DNA of 64,000 bases from Amarobacter sp964507025 (GTDB lineage Bacteria > Chloroflexota > Dehalococcoidia > Tepidiformales > Tepidiformaceae), in the NCBI GenBank assembly GCA_964507025.1, contig CAZDOK010000004.1:220309-284308 (forward strand). Reading direction: 5' to 3'. The translations under genes were made by a program, and so were the position numbers. Of the stretch, positions 16,017 to 25,245 are shown in pieces. Numbering within the stretch: position 1 is the first letter of the stretch; each line of letters begins with the position of its first letter. The notes beneath the pieces were generated by a model. That model was not told where the DNA came from. It saw only the letters and a program-made list of their open reading frames with translations, and did no database searches.

Positions 16017-17806
16017 CGCCGCCGGCCAAACTGCCGTTCGATCGCGTCCGTGCCCATGTGGATCAATGTGGGCCTGCCGTGCGGGCAGGTGCGCGGTGAC
16101 GTGGTCCGTTCGAGGTCTTCAATCAGCCGGCGCATCTCGTCCATCGCCAGGGGCATCCCGGCACGTACGCTGCTGTGGCACGCGACGGTTGCGGCTGCCC
16201 GGCCGAAGGCGTCCTGGACCCGCGTCTCGGACTGCAACTTCTCCAGCAGCCGGGTGACCTCGGCGGCAAGATCGACGGCGCCAAGCCCGGCAGGCAGCGC
16301 GCGGACCAGGACGCTGCGGTCGCCAAACGCCTCCGTTTCCAGCCCGAGCCGGTGAAGCGAATCCCGGTGCTCATCGAGAACCGCCACAAGCGGCGCTTCA
16401 AGCTCCAGCAGCACCGGTTCCAGGAGAGGCTGGACGGCGTCCTCGCCTCTCTCAGTTTCCTTCCTCGCCACCAGCCGGTCGTAGACAACGCGCTCATGGG
16501 CCGCATGCTGGTCGATGAGGTACATGCCATCGGGGCCTTCGGCGACGATGTAGGTTGCGCCCATCTGCCCGACGAGGCGGAGCAGGGGGAGGACGCCGCG
16601 CTGCGTGTTCGCGGAAACGGGAGAGGGTGGCGGCGATGCCTGAGTCATGCCGCGGCGCGTGAGATCCAGCGTAGCCTGGACAGGCTCCGGGCCACGCAGC
16701 GCCCTTGGTGGCGCCTGTTCGCGGCCCGCGGAGGCGAGCACACCGGCCGGCGAGTCGTTCGGAGCCGGGGATGCCATCCAAGCGACCGGCCGCGAACGCT
16801 CGAGCGCAAGCTGGATGGCGTGCCGGACCGCCCGGCCGACGGCACGCTCGTCCCGGAAGCGCACCTCGGCCTTTGCCGGGTGCACGTTCACATCCACCTC
16901 ATCGTCAGGGAGCGAGATATGCACTGCGGCCAGCGGAAAGCGGCCGCCCGGCAACTGCGACTGGTACGCATCGACCACCGCGAACACGAGCGGACGGCTC
17001 TGCACCCAGCGCCCGTTCACGAACACCGAGATGGCGCTCCGATTCCCGCGGTGGACGGATGGCGGCCCGGCCAGGCCACTGATGGCGAAGGCCTGTTCGC
17101 GGTGATCGACATCGAGCATGGCAGCGGCCGTCTCGGCACCGTAGACGGCTGCAAAGGCGTGCCGGATGTTCCCATCGCCGCTGGTGGTGAGCACGCGACG
17201 GCCCCCGGAGACCACCTGGAACGCGACCGATGGGTAGGCGAGTGCGTAGTGGGTGGCCAGCACGATCACCGCTCGCGATTCACTGGCGGGCGTTCCGAGG
17301 AACTTACGCCGGGCCGGCACCCTCGCAAACAGGTCGCGCGCGGTGATGCTGGTGCCCGTTGGCCCCGGGCGAGAGAGACGGCGGACGACCCGGCCATCGA
17401 CCAGTGCAAGGAACACGGCGACCGGCTCTCCCTCCGCCCGGCTCACCACCTCGACATCGGCGGCGGCGGCAATCGAGGGAAGTGCCTCGCCGCGGAATCC
17501 CAGAGTGTGGACGCGGTGGAGGTCATCGAGCGCGGCAATCTTCGAGGTGGCGTGCCGCTCGAAGGCGAGTTCGATGTCCTCCGGCCTGATGCCGCGACCG
17601 TCGTCGGAAACACGAATGAGCGCGACGCCGCCGTCGGCGATTTCCAGGGTGATGCGGGTCGCGCCAGCGTCAATGGCGTTGTCGAGCAGTTCGCGGACCA
17701 CGGAGACCGGCCGCTCCACCACCTCTCCCGCGGCGATGCGCGCGGCCACTTCGGGCGCGAGGATGCGAATCGCCCGCGGACGCCGCGAAGCCTCGGCGGC
17801 GGTCAT
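16013..17806 (-). CDS. mutL: DNA mismatch repair protein MutL
   Basis: 597 residues. GHKL ATPase motifs are intact: ELLDNAIDAGATR (motif I), DDGRGI (motif II), ATSKI with LGFRGEAL (motif III). The linker is about 100 residues. The C-terminal domain has the endonuclease-type motif DQHAAHERVVYD (near residue 430), ACHSSVRAG, CPHGRP and a final QFGRR. The canonical motif is DQHA-x2-E-x4-E; the last acidic residue is Asp here. These motifs place it with the nicking MutL proteins of bacteria without MutH. ATG 17806 overlaps the mutS stop (ATGA). Confidence 0.95.
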   Translation of the reverse strand: MTAAEASRRPRAIRILAPEVAARIAAGEVVERPVSVVRELLDNAIDAGATRITLEIADGGVALIRVSDDGRGIRPEDIELAFERHATSKIAALDDLHRVHTLGFRGEALPSIAAAADVEVVSRAEGEPVAVFLALVDGRVVRRLSRPGPTGTSITARDLFARVPARRKFLGTPASESRAVIVLATHYALAYPSVAFQVVSGGRRVLTTSGDGNIRHAFAAVYGAETAAAMLDVDHREQAFAISGLAGPPSVHRGNRSAISVFVNGRWVQSRPLVFAVVDAYQSQLPGGRFPLAAVHISLPDDEVDVNVHPAKAEVRFRDERAVGRAVRHAIQLALERSRPVAWMASPAPNDSPAGVLASAGREQAPPRALRGPEPVQATLDLTRRGMTQASPPPSPVSANTQRGVLPLLRLVGQMGATYIVAEGPDGMYLIDQHAAHERVVYDRLVARKETERGEDAVQPLLEPVLLELEAPLVAVLDEHRDSLHRLGLETEAFGDRSVLVRALPAGLGAVDLAAEVTRLLEKLQSETRVQDAFGRAAATVACHSSVRAGMPLAMDEMRRLIEDLERTTSPRTCPHGRPTLIHMGTDAIERQFGRRR

Positions 17807-20358
17807 GAGGAGCTGCCTCCCGGCCCCGCCCGAACCGCCGCTCGCAGCTCGTAGAGCTTCTGGATGGCTTCGATCGGGGTCATGCCGTCGATGTCGAGCC
17901 GCTCGAGCTCCCGTTCCACGGGGGATTGCCCGCCAAACAGCGACGGCTGGAGCGGTGCGTGACCGTTGGCACCCGGCAGGCCCGGAGTGCCGGCGGTGCG
18001 CTCCGATTCGAGTTCCCGGAGGAGGTGTTCCGCGCGCGAAACCACAGCCCCGGGCAGCCCGGCGAGCCGCGCGACATGAATGCCGTAGCTGCGGTCGCTC
18101 GGGCCGGGGACGATGCGGTGCTCGAAGACGACTTCGGTCCCCTCCTCGTGCACGGCGACGTGGGCGTTGCGCACCCTGGGCAGCACGTCCTCGAGTGCTG
18201 TCAGTTCGTGGTAGTGCGTGGCAAACAGGGTGCGCGCGGCGACCTCTTTGCGGTTGTGGACGAACTCGACCAACGCGCGCGCGATCGCCATGCCGTCGAA
18301 GGTGCTCGTCCCCCGGCCGACCTCGTCGAGGATGACCAGCGACCGGGGCGTGGCCTGGTGGAGGATCTGCGCGGTCTCGACCATCTCGACCATGAAGGTC
18401 GACTGGCCGGCAGCGAGGTCGTCCTGGGCGCCAATGCGCGTGAAGATACGGTCGAAGAGCGGCAGCCGGCCCTCGGCGGCGGGGACGAACGAGCCTGCCT
18501 GGGCCATAAGGGCGATGAGCGCGACCTGTCGGAGGAAGGTGGACTTCCCGCTCATGTTCGGGCCGGTGAGGATGAGCACCTGGCATTCGCCATCGAGCGT
18601 GCAGTCGTTGGGCACGAACCGGCCAGGGCCGAGCGCAGCCTCGACCACCGGGTGGCGGCCCGCGGCGATGTGGAGGGAGGGTGCGCCGAGCTCCGGGCGG
18701 ACGTAACCGCGCTCAGAGGCGACCTCCCCAAGCGCGAGCACAAGGTCGATGAGCGCAACCGCCTCGGCGACGAGCTGGAGCGAGGCGATGCCGGCAGCGA
18801 GCGACTCAACGAGCTGCGAAAACGCCTGCCGCTCGAGCTCCACCAGGCGGTCACGAGCGCCGACCAGCCGGGACTCATGCTCCTTCAGCTCCTCGGTGAC
18901 GTAGCGCTCCGCGCCCACCAGGGTCTGGCGGCGCTGGTAATGCCCGGGCACGAGGCCCGCGTTCGCGGCCGAGACCTCGATGTAGTAGCCAAACACCTTG
19001 TTGTGGCCAACCTTGAGTGTCTTGATGCCGGTGCGTTCACGTTCGAGGCGCTCGAGGCCCAGCAGGAACCCGCGCGCATCGCGTGTCAGGGCGCGCAGCG
19101 AGTCGATCTCCGGGCTGAACGCCGGGCGGATGACCCCGCCCTCGTCGAAGGACGTGGGGGGATCCTCGTCAAGGGCGGCATCAAGCGTGACCAGCGCTTC
19201 CGAGGCGGCGGCGAGCCCGTGGAGCGCGCTCGCCAGCTGGTCCGGCAAGGCTTCCCGGGGGATGCGTGCGCCCAGGTCAAGCGTGGCGCGAAGGCCGTCG
19301 CGCAGCGCAGCGAGGTCTCGAGGCGCCGCGGAACGCGCCCCGACCTTTCCCAGGATCCGGCCTATGTCGGGCATGCCCCTGAGGACCAACTGGCAGCGCT
19401 CACGCTCCAGGGGGTGGGAAACAGCCCACGCGACGGCGTCATGCCGCGATGCGATCTCAGTCGCGTCGCGCAGCGGATGGGTGAGCCACTGCCGGAGCAG
19501 GCGGCTGCCCATGGCCGACCTGGCCTGGTCGAGCACGGCGAACAGGGAAGACTGGCGGCCCGGCTGGGGCAGTACATCCAGGTTCCGGAGCGTGCGCTGG
19601 TCCACGGTGAGAACGCCTTCGGGTGGTACGTGGCGGACGCGCTGGAGCGCCCCGAGTGCGGCGGCGTAGGTTTCCCGGAGGTAGGCAAGGAGGTGCGCGA
19701 GTGCCGCTGACTCGGCCGGCGAACCGACCAGCGTCGCCGCGGCGTGATCGCCGAACTGGCGCGCGAGCTCGGCGGACACCGCAAGGTCGCTCAGCTGAGG
19801 CCGTGTGACCAGCACGCCGCTGAACGCCTCGGGCTGGTCACACGGGTCCTCGACCAGCAACTCCGCGGGAGCGCTTCGCGCAAGCTCCGCCGTAGCCTCG
19901 GGACCGGAGGCAAGCCGAATTTCGCCCGTGGTGATGTCCGCCAGGGCGAGCGCGGCCGTTCCCTTGCGGCCGGCGAATGCTGCGAGGTAGTTCGGCGCGG
20001 CCGCATCGAGCGAGGTATCGGAGGTAACGGTGCCGGCCGTGACGACCCGGACCACATCGCGCGGGACGAGGCCCTTCACCTCGGAAGGGTCGGCCAGCTG
20101 TTCGCAGATCGCGACCCGGTAGCCACGGGCCACGAGCTTCGCCACGTGACCATCGATGCTGTGATACGGGACGCCCGCCAGCGGCACCCGGAGGTCCTTG
20201 CCCATGGGCTTGGAGGTCAAGGTGATCTGCAACTCGGCGGCGACGAGCTTCGCGTCGTCGTCAAACGTCTCGTAGAAGTCCCCGAGCCGGAAGAACAGGA
20301 TCGTGCCAGGGTAGCGCTGCTTCAGTTCGAGGTACTGGAGCCTGATCGGGGTGGACAC
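17803..20358 (-). CDS. mutS: DNA mismatch recognition ATPase MutS
   Basis: 851 residues, the normal MutS length. The mismatch-reading Phe-x-Glu is in RLGDFYETFDDD near residue 28. Walker A GPNMSGKSTFLRQ is near residue 600, Walker B is LVILDEVGRGTSTFDG, and FATHYHEL follows. The C-terminal end carries a short dimerisation helix (IEAIQKLYELRAAV). GTG start. It forms a two-gene operon with mutL (four-base overlap), which scans for and licenses repair of replication errors. Confidence 0.96.
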   Translation of the reverse strand: MSTPIRLQYLELKQRYPGTILFFRLGDFYETFDDDAKLVAAELQITLTSKPMGKDLRVPLAGVPYHSIDGHVAKLVARGYRVAICEQLADPSEVKGLVPRDVVRVVTAGTVTSDTSLDAAAPNYLAAFAGRKGTAALALADITTGEIRLASGPEATAELARSAPAELLVEDPCDQPEAFSGVLVTRPQLSDLAVSAELARQFGDHAAATLVGSPAESAALAHLLAYLRETYAAALGALQRVRHVPPEGVLTVDQRTLRNLDVLPQPGRQSSLFAVLDQARSAMGSRLLRQWLTHPLRDATEIASRHDAVAWAVSHPLERERCQLVLRGMPDIGRILGKVGARSAAPRDLAALRDGLRATLDLGARIPREALPDQLASALHGLAAASEALVTLDAALDEDPPTSFDEGGVIRPAFSPEIDSLRALTRDARGFLLGLERLERERTGIKTLKVGHNKVFGYYIEVSAANAGLVPGHYQRRQTLVGAERYVTEELKEHESRLVGARDRLVELERQAFSQLVESLAAGIASLQLVAEAVALIDLVLALGEVASERGYVRPELGAPSLHIAAGRHPVVEAALGPGRFVPNDCTLDGECQVLILTGPNMSGKSTFLRQVALIALMAQAGSFVPAAEGRLPLFDRIFTRIGAQDDLAAGQSTFMVEMVETAQILHQATPRSLVILDEVGRGTSTFDGMAIARALVEFVHNRKEVAARTLFATHYHELTALEDVLPRVRNAHVAVHEEGTEVVFEHRIVPGPSDRSYGIHVARLAGLPGAVVSRAEHLLRELESERTAGTPGLPGANGHAPLQPSLFGGQSPVERELERLDIDGMTPIEAIQKLYELRAAVRAGPGGSSS

Positions 20359-20437
20359 GCAGCGCGACTCCGGCGAGCGAGATACGCCATTCTACCGGCA
20401 GGCGAACGGATGTGCTTCCCGGCCGCGGGCAAGAACC

Positions 20438-22330
20438 TCAGCCGCCAGCTGCCGCCCCGCTGGCGATCGGCGCGGCGAAGCGGTCGACCACCTCGATGGC
20501 GTTGGGGGCGACCTCTTTGCACGCTCCGCAACGGATGCACGCCGGGTCATCGATGGTGTACCCGGAGCCCTCGCTGACGATGGCGCCTGTCGGGCAGAGC
20601 CCGGCGGCCTCCTGTAGGGCCGGGTCACTTGCCGAGCGCACCCGGTAGTTGATCAGTCCGGCACACACACCTGCACGGCAGCGCTTCTGCTCGATGTGCT
20701 CGAGGTACTCGTCGCGGAACGTCTTGAGCGAGGTCTTCACGCTCGTCATAGCGAACTGGCCATGGAGGCAGTTCGACCAGACGAGGGTACCGACGAGCTG
20801 TTCGAGGTTCGCGAGGTCCACGTCGCGGCCACCCCCGGCGCTGATCCGGCGGAGGATCTCGGTGGCGCGCTGGGTGCCGCCGTGGCAGGTGGTGCAACGC
20901 CCGCAGCTTTCATCCTCGCAGAACCCCAGGAAAAAGAGGCACATGTCGACGATGCAGGCAGACGTGTCGAAGAAGACGATGCCTCCCGAGCCGAGGAACA
21001 TGCCTCGCTCGCGGTAGGGGTCGAGGGTGAGGGTGAGGTCGATGTCCGAGGCGGGAAGCACACCAGAGAGCGGACCGCCAGGCTGGAATCCCTTCAGCGG
21101 CCGGTCGCCGCTGAGCCCGCCGGCATACTGCTCGAGCGCCGTGCGCACACTGGGGCCGAAGGGGATCTCGATGCAGCCTGCCTGTTTCACATGGCCGGAG
21201 AAAGTGAACATCTTGGTTCCCTTCTCCTTGGCGTCGGAGACCGAGCTCCACCAGAGCGCCCCGTTCCGCATGATCATCGGTGCGTTGGCATAGGACTCGA
21301 CATTGTTCACGTTGGTCGGCTTGTTCCAGAGGCCCGCCTGCGCCGGGAATGGCGGCTTGATGCGCGGCATGCCGCGGTAGCTGTCGATCGAGTTGATGAG
21401 GCCCGTTTCCTCGCCGCAGACGTAGGAACCAGCCCCGAGGAAAACGACGATGTCGAAGTCCTTGCCCGTGCCCAGGATGTTCTTGCCCAGGAGCCCCTTC
21501 TCGTAGGCCTGATCGGCGGCCTTCTTCAGGCGGGCGAAGGCAAGCGGATACTCGTACCGGATGTAGATGTAGCCGGCGTCGGCCTGCGACGCGAGAGCGG
21601 CAATCAGCATCCCTTCGATGATCAGGTGCGGGTCGCCCTCCATCAGGATGCGATTCACCCAGGCCCCCGGGTCGCCTTCGTCGGCATTGCAGACGAGGTA
21701 GCGGGGGGAGGCCGTCGCGGTGCGGAGGAAGTCCCACTTGCGGCCGGCCGGGAAGCCGCCACCGCCGCGGCCACCGAGGCCAGAGTCGAGCATCTCCTTC
21801 ACGATGGCCTCAGCGTCCATCTCGAGGGCCTTGCCGAAGCCCTCGTAACCTCCGCGGGCCAGGTAGTGGTCGATGTTCTCAGGGTCGGTGATGCCCAGGT
21901 TCGCCATCAGGCGACGGACCTGCCCCTGCATGAAGGGATGGTCCGACAAGAGGGGGATGCCGGCGGTCGGGTTGCCCTCAACGACTCCCAGCGCCATCTC
22001 GGGCCAGTCCTGGCCGGCGGCCACTTTGTCGATGAGCTCATCGACGCGGTCCGGGGTGATGTTGGCGTAAAGCACGGTCTGGGTGCCGGCTGCTGTGCGC
22101 ACGGTGACGCAGGGTTCCATCCAGCAGAAACCCCAGGAGCCGGTGACGCCCACATCCGCGACGAGTTTCTTCGCGTCGACCGCTTCCCGGAGCTTCGCGA
22201 TAACCGTGTCGGCGCCCCGGGCCTTCGAGGATGTATCGAGTGTGACGTTGATGCGGACGCGCCCCGACGCCTGCTCGGCGGCCCAGGACTGCCTGGCAGC
22301 GGAGACGATGGATTCGAGGCGGGTGTTCAT
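20438..22330 (-). CDS. NuoF/HydB-like NADH-binding flavoprotein with degenerate flanking Fe-S domains
   Basis: 630 residues. The N-terminal ~110 residues are a thioredoxin-like ferredoxin domain; the core is NuoF with the NADH/FMN glycine-rich loop (LGGRGGGGFPAGRKW), NADEGDPGAW, the GAGSYVCGEET motif and the N3 cluster ligands ESCGRCTTC with a later SNC. The C-terminus has CIRCGAC and LCPTG, enough cysteines for one [4Fe-4S] cluster instead of two. The first cysteine pair of the N-terminal domain is replaced by SSKARGA. Partner NuoE overlaps upstream (ATGA). The two proteins would form a diaphorase feeding electrons from NAD(P)H to an unidentified partner. No other complex I, hydrogenase or formate dehydrogenase gene is nearby. 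Confidence 0.85.
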   Translation of the reverse strand: MNTRLESIVSAARQSWAAEQASGRVRINVTLDTSSKARGADTVIAKLREAVDAKKLVADVGVTGSWGFCWMEPCVTVRTAAGTQTVLYANITPDRVDELIDKVAAGQDWPEMALGVVEGNPTAGIPLLSDHPFMQGQVRRLMANLGITDPENIDHYLARGGYEGFGKALEMDAEAIVKEMLDSGLGGRGGGGFPAGRKWDFLRTATASPRYLVCNADEGDPGAWVNRILMEGDPHLIIEGMLIAALASQADAGYIYIRYEYPLAFARLKKAADQAYEKGLLGKNILGTGKDFDIVVFLGAGSYVCGEETGLINSIDSYRGMPRIKPPFPAQAGLWNKPTNVNNVESYANAPMIMRNGALWWSSVSDAKEKGTKMFTFSGHVKQAGCIEIPFGPSVRTALEQYAGGLSGDRPLKGFQPGGPLSGVLPASDIDLTLTLDPYRERGMFLGSGGIVFFDTSACIVDMCLFFLGFCEDESCGRCTTCHGGTQRATEILRRISAGGGRDVDLANLEQLVGTLVWSNCLHGQFAMTSVKTSLKTFRDEYLEHIEQKRCRAGVCAGLINYRVRSASDPALQEAAGLCPTGAIVSEGSGYTIDDPACIRCGACKEVAPNAIEVVDRFAAPIASGAAAGG

Positions 22331-22800
22331 TGGCCCGCCTTCAATTCGCGTGCCAGCCGGATGGCCTTCGCGACCGTCAGGTCGCCCACCACCTCGCCGT
22401 TGACCCACACCTGGGGGGCTTCGCTGCAGGTGCCGTTGCACTGGCCGATGTGCAGCCCGATCCGGTGGTCGGGAGTCTGGGCGTTAAGCGGAAGCTCGAA
22501 TTCGTGCTGGAGCACCTCGCGGATGCGGTCGCCGCCCTTCAGGCGGCAGGCCGGGCCACAGCACCAGGCGACCTCGGTCTCAGCCGGCGGATGGGTGCGG
22601 AAGTCCGAGTAGAACGAGACGGTGCCATAGACCAGGGCCGGTGTGGTATTCAGCTGGCGGGCGACGACCTCGATGGCGGTACGCGTGATGTAGCCATACT
22701 TGTCCTGGATCTTGTGGAGCGCTGGCATCACGTGCCCGCGTCCGGGTTCAAATTCGGCCACGAGATCTCGCAGCTCCTGCACACCGGGTTCAGCGGTCAT
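22327..22800 (-). CDS. NuoE-like [2Fe-2S] thioredoxin-fold subunit
   Basis: 157 residues of the NuoE/HydC/24-kDa subunit family. The helical N-terminus (LHKIQDKYGYITRTAIEVVA) is followed by the YGTVSFYSDF motif and the four cluster ligands in CCGPAC and QCNGTC. It carries the N1a-type [2Fe-2S] cluster and binds the NuoF subunit encoded next. Start ATG 22800. The ~100 bases upstream, before the FAD oxidase gene of the neighbouring operon, contain no recognised signal. Confidence 0.9.
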   Translation of the reverse strand: MTAEPGVQELRDLVAEFEPGRGHVMPALHKIQDKYGYITRTAIEVVARQLNTTPALVYGTVSFYSDFRTHPPAETEVAWCCGPACRLKGGDRIREVLQHEFELPLNAQTPDHRIGLHIGQCNGTCSEAPQVWVNGEVVGDLTVAKAIRLARELKAGQ

Positions 22801-22901
22801 CGACCGGACCTCTCGCTTGTGAAATCGAGCACACTATAGCCCAAACCCCCGCTAGAGGCGCATGCGGTTTCACCGCGCTGCCGATATTCCCTGAAGCCGT
22901 C

Positions 22902-24236
22902 CTAGATTCCGGCCCCCCGGGCGTTCGCCACACTCCGCGCGTCTTCATCCATCATGGCCGCGACCTTTTCGCCCAGGAGCAGGCTGTAATTCTGTCCGCG
23001 GTCCTCGGGGTAGACCTGGGTGGTATTCGAGAGGTAGAGCCCCGCGATGCCGGTGCGCATCTCGGGAATCGATGCTGAGTAGTTCGTCGTTATCACTGGC
23101 TGGCCACCGGGGTCCTTGAAGAACCACTTCTCCCGGACCCACGACGGCTCGAATGCCGGGTTCAGCTTCTTGATGCCGTCGAAGTAAGCGGCGAAGACCT
23201 GGTCTGCGTCCATCTCGAGGACCGGGTGACCCGGCGGTGTGTAATTCGAGAGATAGACAACGTGGTGGCCGCCGTAGCGCTCGGGCGGCATGAAGTTGGT
23301 GTGCTCGATGCAGGCGACGAACGGCAGGTCATCGCCGATGGAGAGCCAGTAGTACGGCGTGAGTGGCCGGTCGAGCGCGAGGATGAGGCAGGTGGCCCAC
23401 TGGTACCGGACGCGTTCCAACACCGCCCGGTATTCGGCCGGGAGGTCCGGACAGATCTTCATGGTGATGATGTTCGGCGTGGTCATGAGCACCTGGTCGA
23501 ACGGGTGGAACGAGCCGCTCGCATGGATGCCCGTGACCGTGCCGTTCACCAGTTCGACGCGCTCGACCGGGGTATTGAGATGGATGACGACACCATCGGC
23601 CTCGAGCCTGTCAGCCAGGGCCCGGTAGTAGCGCTTGAAGGAACCCTCCAGGTACCCGAGCTGCTCCTTCGAGCCGCCGCCTTTGCGCGACGAGAAGCGC
23701 AGGTAGACCTTGTTCCAGAGCCAGACCATGCCGACGTTGTCGGCCTGGTCGGCGAACTTGCCGCGCAGGAGGGCGCCCCAGAAGGCGTCGAACGCCTTCC
23801 GGCCAACGGCCTTCTCCATCCAGGCTCTGGCCGTGACGCCTTCGTAGCGGGCGATGCCATCCTTGCGGCGCCGGAGCCAGAGCGCCGCGAGGCCAAGCCG
23901 GACCCGGCTGACGAGCGGAATCGCGGTGAACCGGAGCAAGTCGAGCGGCGTGACAAAGGGATACATCTTCCCTTTCACGAAGTGGGCGTTTTTCGGCTCA
24001 ATCCACCTCAGGTGGTTGATGAGCTCAAGGTCTTCGATGTAGCGAATGACGGCGGTGTCGTTCGTGAAGATGTGGTGGTAGAAGCACTCGAGCTCCTCTC
24101 CGCCAACGGGAAAGGTGACCACCTGCCCGCCGACCTCATCGCGCCCCTCGAAGATGGTCACCTGGTGGCCGCGGGCGCGCAGCACTCGCGCGGCCGCGAG
24201 CCCGGCGACACCAGCGCCGACGATCCCCACATTCAT
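22902..24236 (-). CDS. FAD-dependent amine oxidase/phytoene-desaturase-like oxidoreductase
   Basis: 444 residues. The N-terminal dinucleotide fold is canonical (VGIVGAGVAGLAAARVLR, then FEGRDEVGGQV). The remainder resembles NAD(P)/FAD-dependent proteins of the protoporphyrinogen oxidase/carotenoid desaturase superfamily, with YHHIFTNDTAVIRY and a C-terminal GLYLSNTTQVYPEDRGQNYS flavin motif. It acts on an unknown, probably lipid or polyprenyl-linked, substrate. It overlaps the flippase-like gene by four bases and is the last gene of the ftsY-to-oxidase gene string. I cannot narrow the reaction. Confidence 0.78.
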   Translation of the reverse strand: MNVGIVGAGVAGLAAARVLRARGHQVTIFEGRDEVGGQVVTFPVGGEELECFYHHIFTNDTAVIRYIEDLELINHLRWIEPKNAHFVKGKMYPFVTPLDLLRFTAIPLVSRVRLGLAALWLRRRKDGIARYEGVTARAWMEKAVGRKAFDAFWGALLRGKFADQADNVGMVWLWNKVYLRFSSRKGGGSKEQLGYLEGSFKRYYRALADRLEADGVVIHLNTPVERVELVNGTVTGIHASGSFHPFDQVLMTTPNIITMKICPDLPAEYRAVLERVRYQWATCLILALDRPLTPYYWLSIGDDLPFVACIEHTNFMPPERYGGHHVVYLSNYTPPGHPVLEMDADQVFAAYFDGIKKLNPAFEPSWVREKWFFKDPGGQPVITTNYSASIPEMRTGIAGLYLSNTTQVYPEDRGQNYSLLLGEKVAAMMDEDARSVANARGAGI

Positions 24237-25234
24237 GGCGCTATCCCCTGCTCCTCGACCTCAACCTGCGTAATGCGCCTGAAGGATACGCCGTAGCTCC
24301 AAAGGAGGATCAGGCCAAGGATGGTGGTCGGAACCAGGATGACCCCGTGGGCGACGATTGAGTAGGCGCCCGCCACATTATCGGCCACGCCCCCGCCAAC
24401 CAGCACCAGCTTCGCGGCCCACTCGAAGGGGCCAGTGCCACCGAAGAACGTCGGAATGATGATCGCCAGGTTGGCCGCCGCCAGGAGCAACGCGTAGTGG
24501 CCAAAGCCGACGTCCATGTTGAATCCCTGGCCGATCACGGCGTAGGCGCCGGCCTCGATCGTCCACGCGGCGCCGCTGAAGCAGCACACCAAAAGGAGCG
24601 AGCGCCAGTCGTGTACGGAGCGGAGGCTACCGACGAGCGAATCGGCCATCGCTTCGGCCTGGTGCTCGAATCGGTCGGGCAGGACGCGCAGGAAGAAGTG
24701 GATGACAGTCTTCGCGCGCTGTTCGTTGAGTGTGAGGATGTAGAAGCCCGCGAGCGCAACAACGAAGAGGACCGTTGAGGCGACCGCGATGGCGCGCAGG
24801 CGACCGTCCTCGAACCCCACGATCGAACCAGCGATGAGCAGCATGAGCACGAGCGTGACACCGTCGAAGAGGCGCTCGACGGCGATGGTGCCGAATGTCC
24901 CCATCTTCGAGACGCCCTCGCGGTCGCCGAGCACGTAGGCGCGAACCAGTTCTCCCGCACGCGCGGGAAGGAGGTTGTTCGCCATGTAGCCGATGATGGC
25001 GTAGGGAAAGAGCCTGGCGGGGCTCATCGGCGCGACGGGGCGCATGAGGATCGACCAGCGGATGCAGCGTGCCACGATGGCAACGAAGAGCACGCCCGTG
25101 CCGGGAATGAGCCACCAGTATTCCGCCTGCTCGAGCGCGTTGGCGAGGTCCCTCGGGTGGGTGGCGCGGAGGAAGAGGCCGACGAAGATGAGGCTGATGA
25201 TCAGGCTGGCCCAGAAGCGGAGAGAGCGAAGCAC
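24233..25234 (-). CDS. Lysylphosphatidylglycerol synthase TM/flippase-like membrane protein (UPF0104)
   Basis: 333 residues with about eight hydrophobic helices, starting LRFWASLIISLIFVGLFLRA. The segment MANNLLPARAGELVRAYVLG is the family hallmark of the UPF0104/AglD-type proteins, which are linked to lipid-linked sugar or aminoacyl-lipid flipping. No tRNA-dependent synthase domain is fused. GTG start. The setting with large glycosyltransferase-like membrane proteins suggests a role in exporting a glycolipid or glycan intermediate; this is inference. Confidence 0.82.
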   Translation of the reverse strand: MLRSLRFWASLIISLIFVGLFLRATHPRDLANALEQAEYWWLIPGTGVLFVAIVARCIRWSILMRPVAPMSPARLFPYAIIGYMANNLLPARAGELVRAYVLGDREGVSKMGTFGTIAVERLFDGVTLVLMLLIAGSIVGFEDGRLRAIAVASTVLFVVALAGFYILTLNEQRAKTVIHFFLRVLPDRFEHQAEAMADSLVGSLRSVHDWRSLLLVCCFSGAAWTIEAGAYAVIGQGFNMDVGFGHYALLLAAANLAIIIPTFFGGTGPFEWAAKLVLVGGGVADNVAGAYSIVAHGVILVPTTILGLILLWSYGVSFRRITQVEVEEQGIAP

Positions 25235-25245
25235 GGGACCGCCTG

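Noticed and set aside
16175..17854. 559-codon plus-strand ORF antisense to mutL
   Set aside because: Mirror of the mutL coding frame; no motif. The mutL product is unambiguous.
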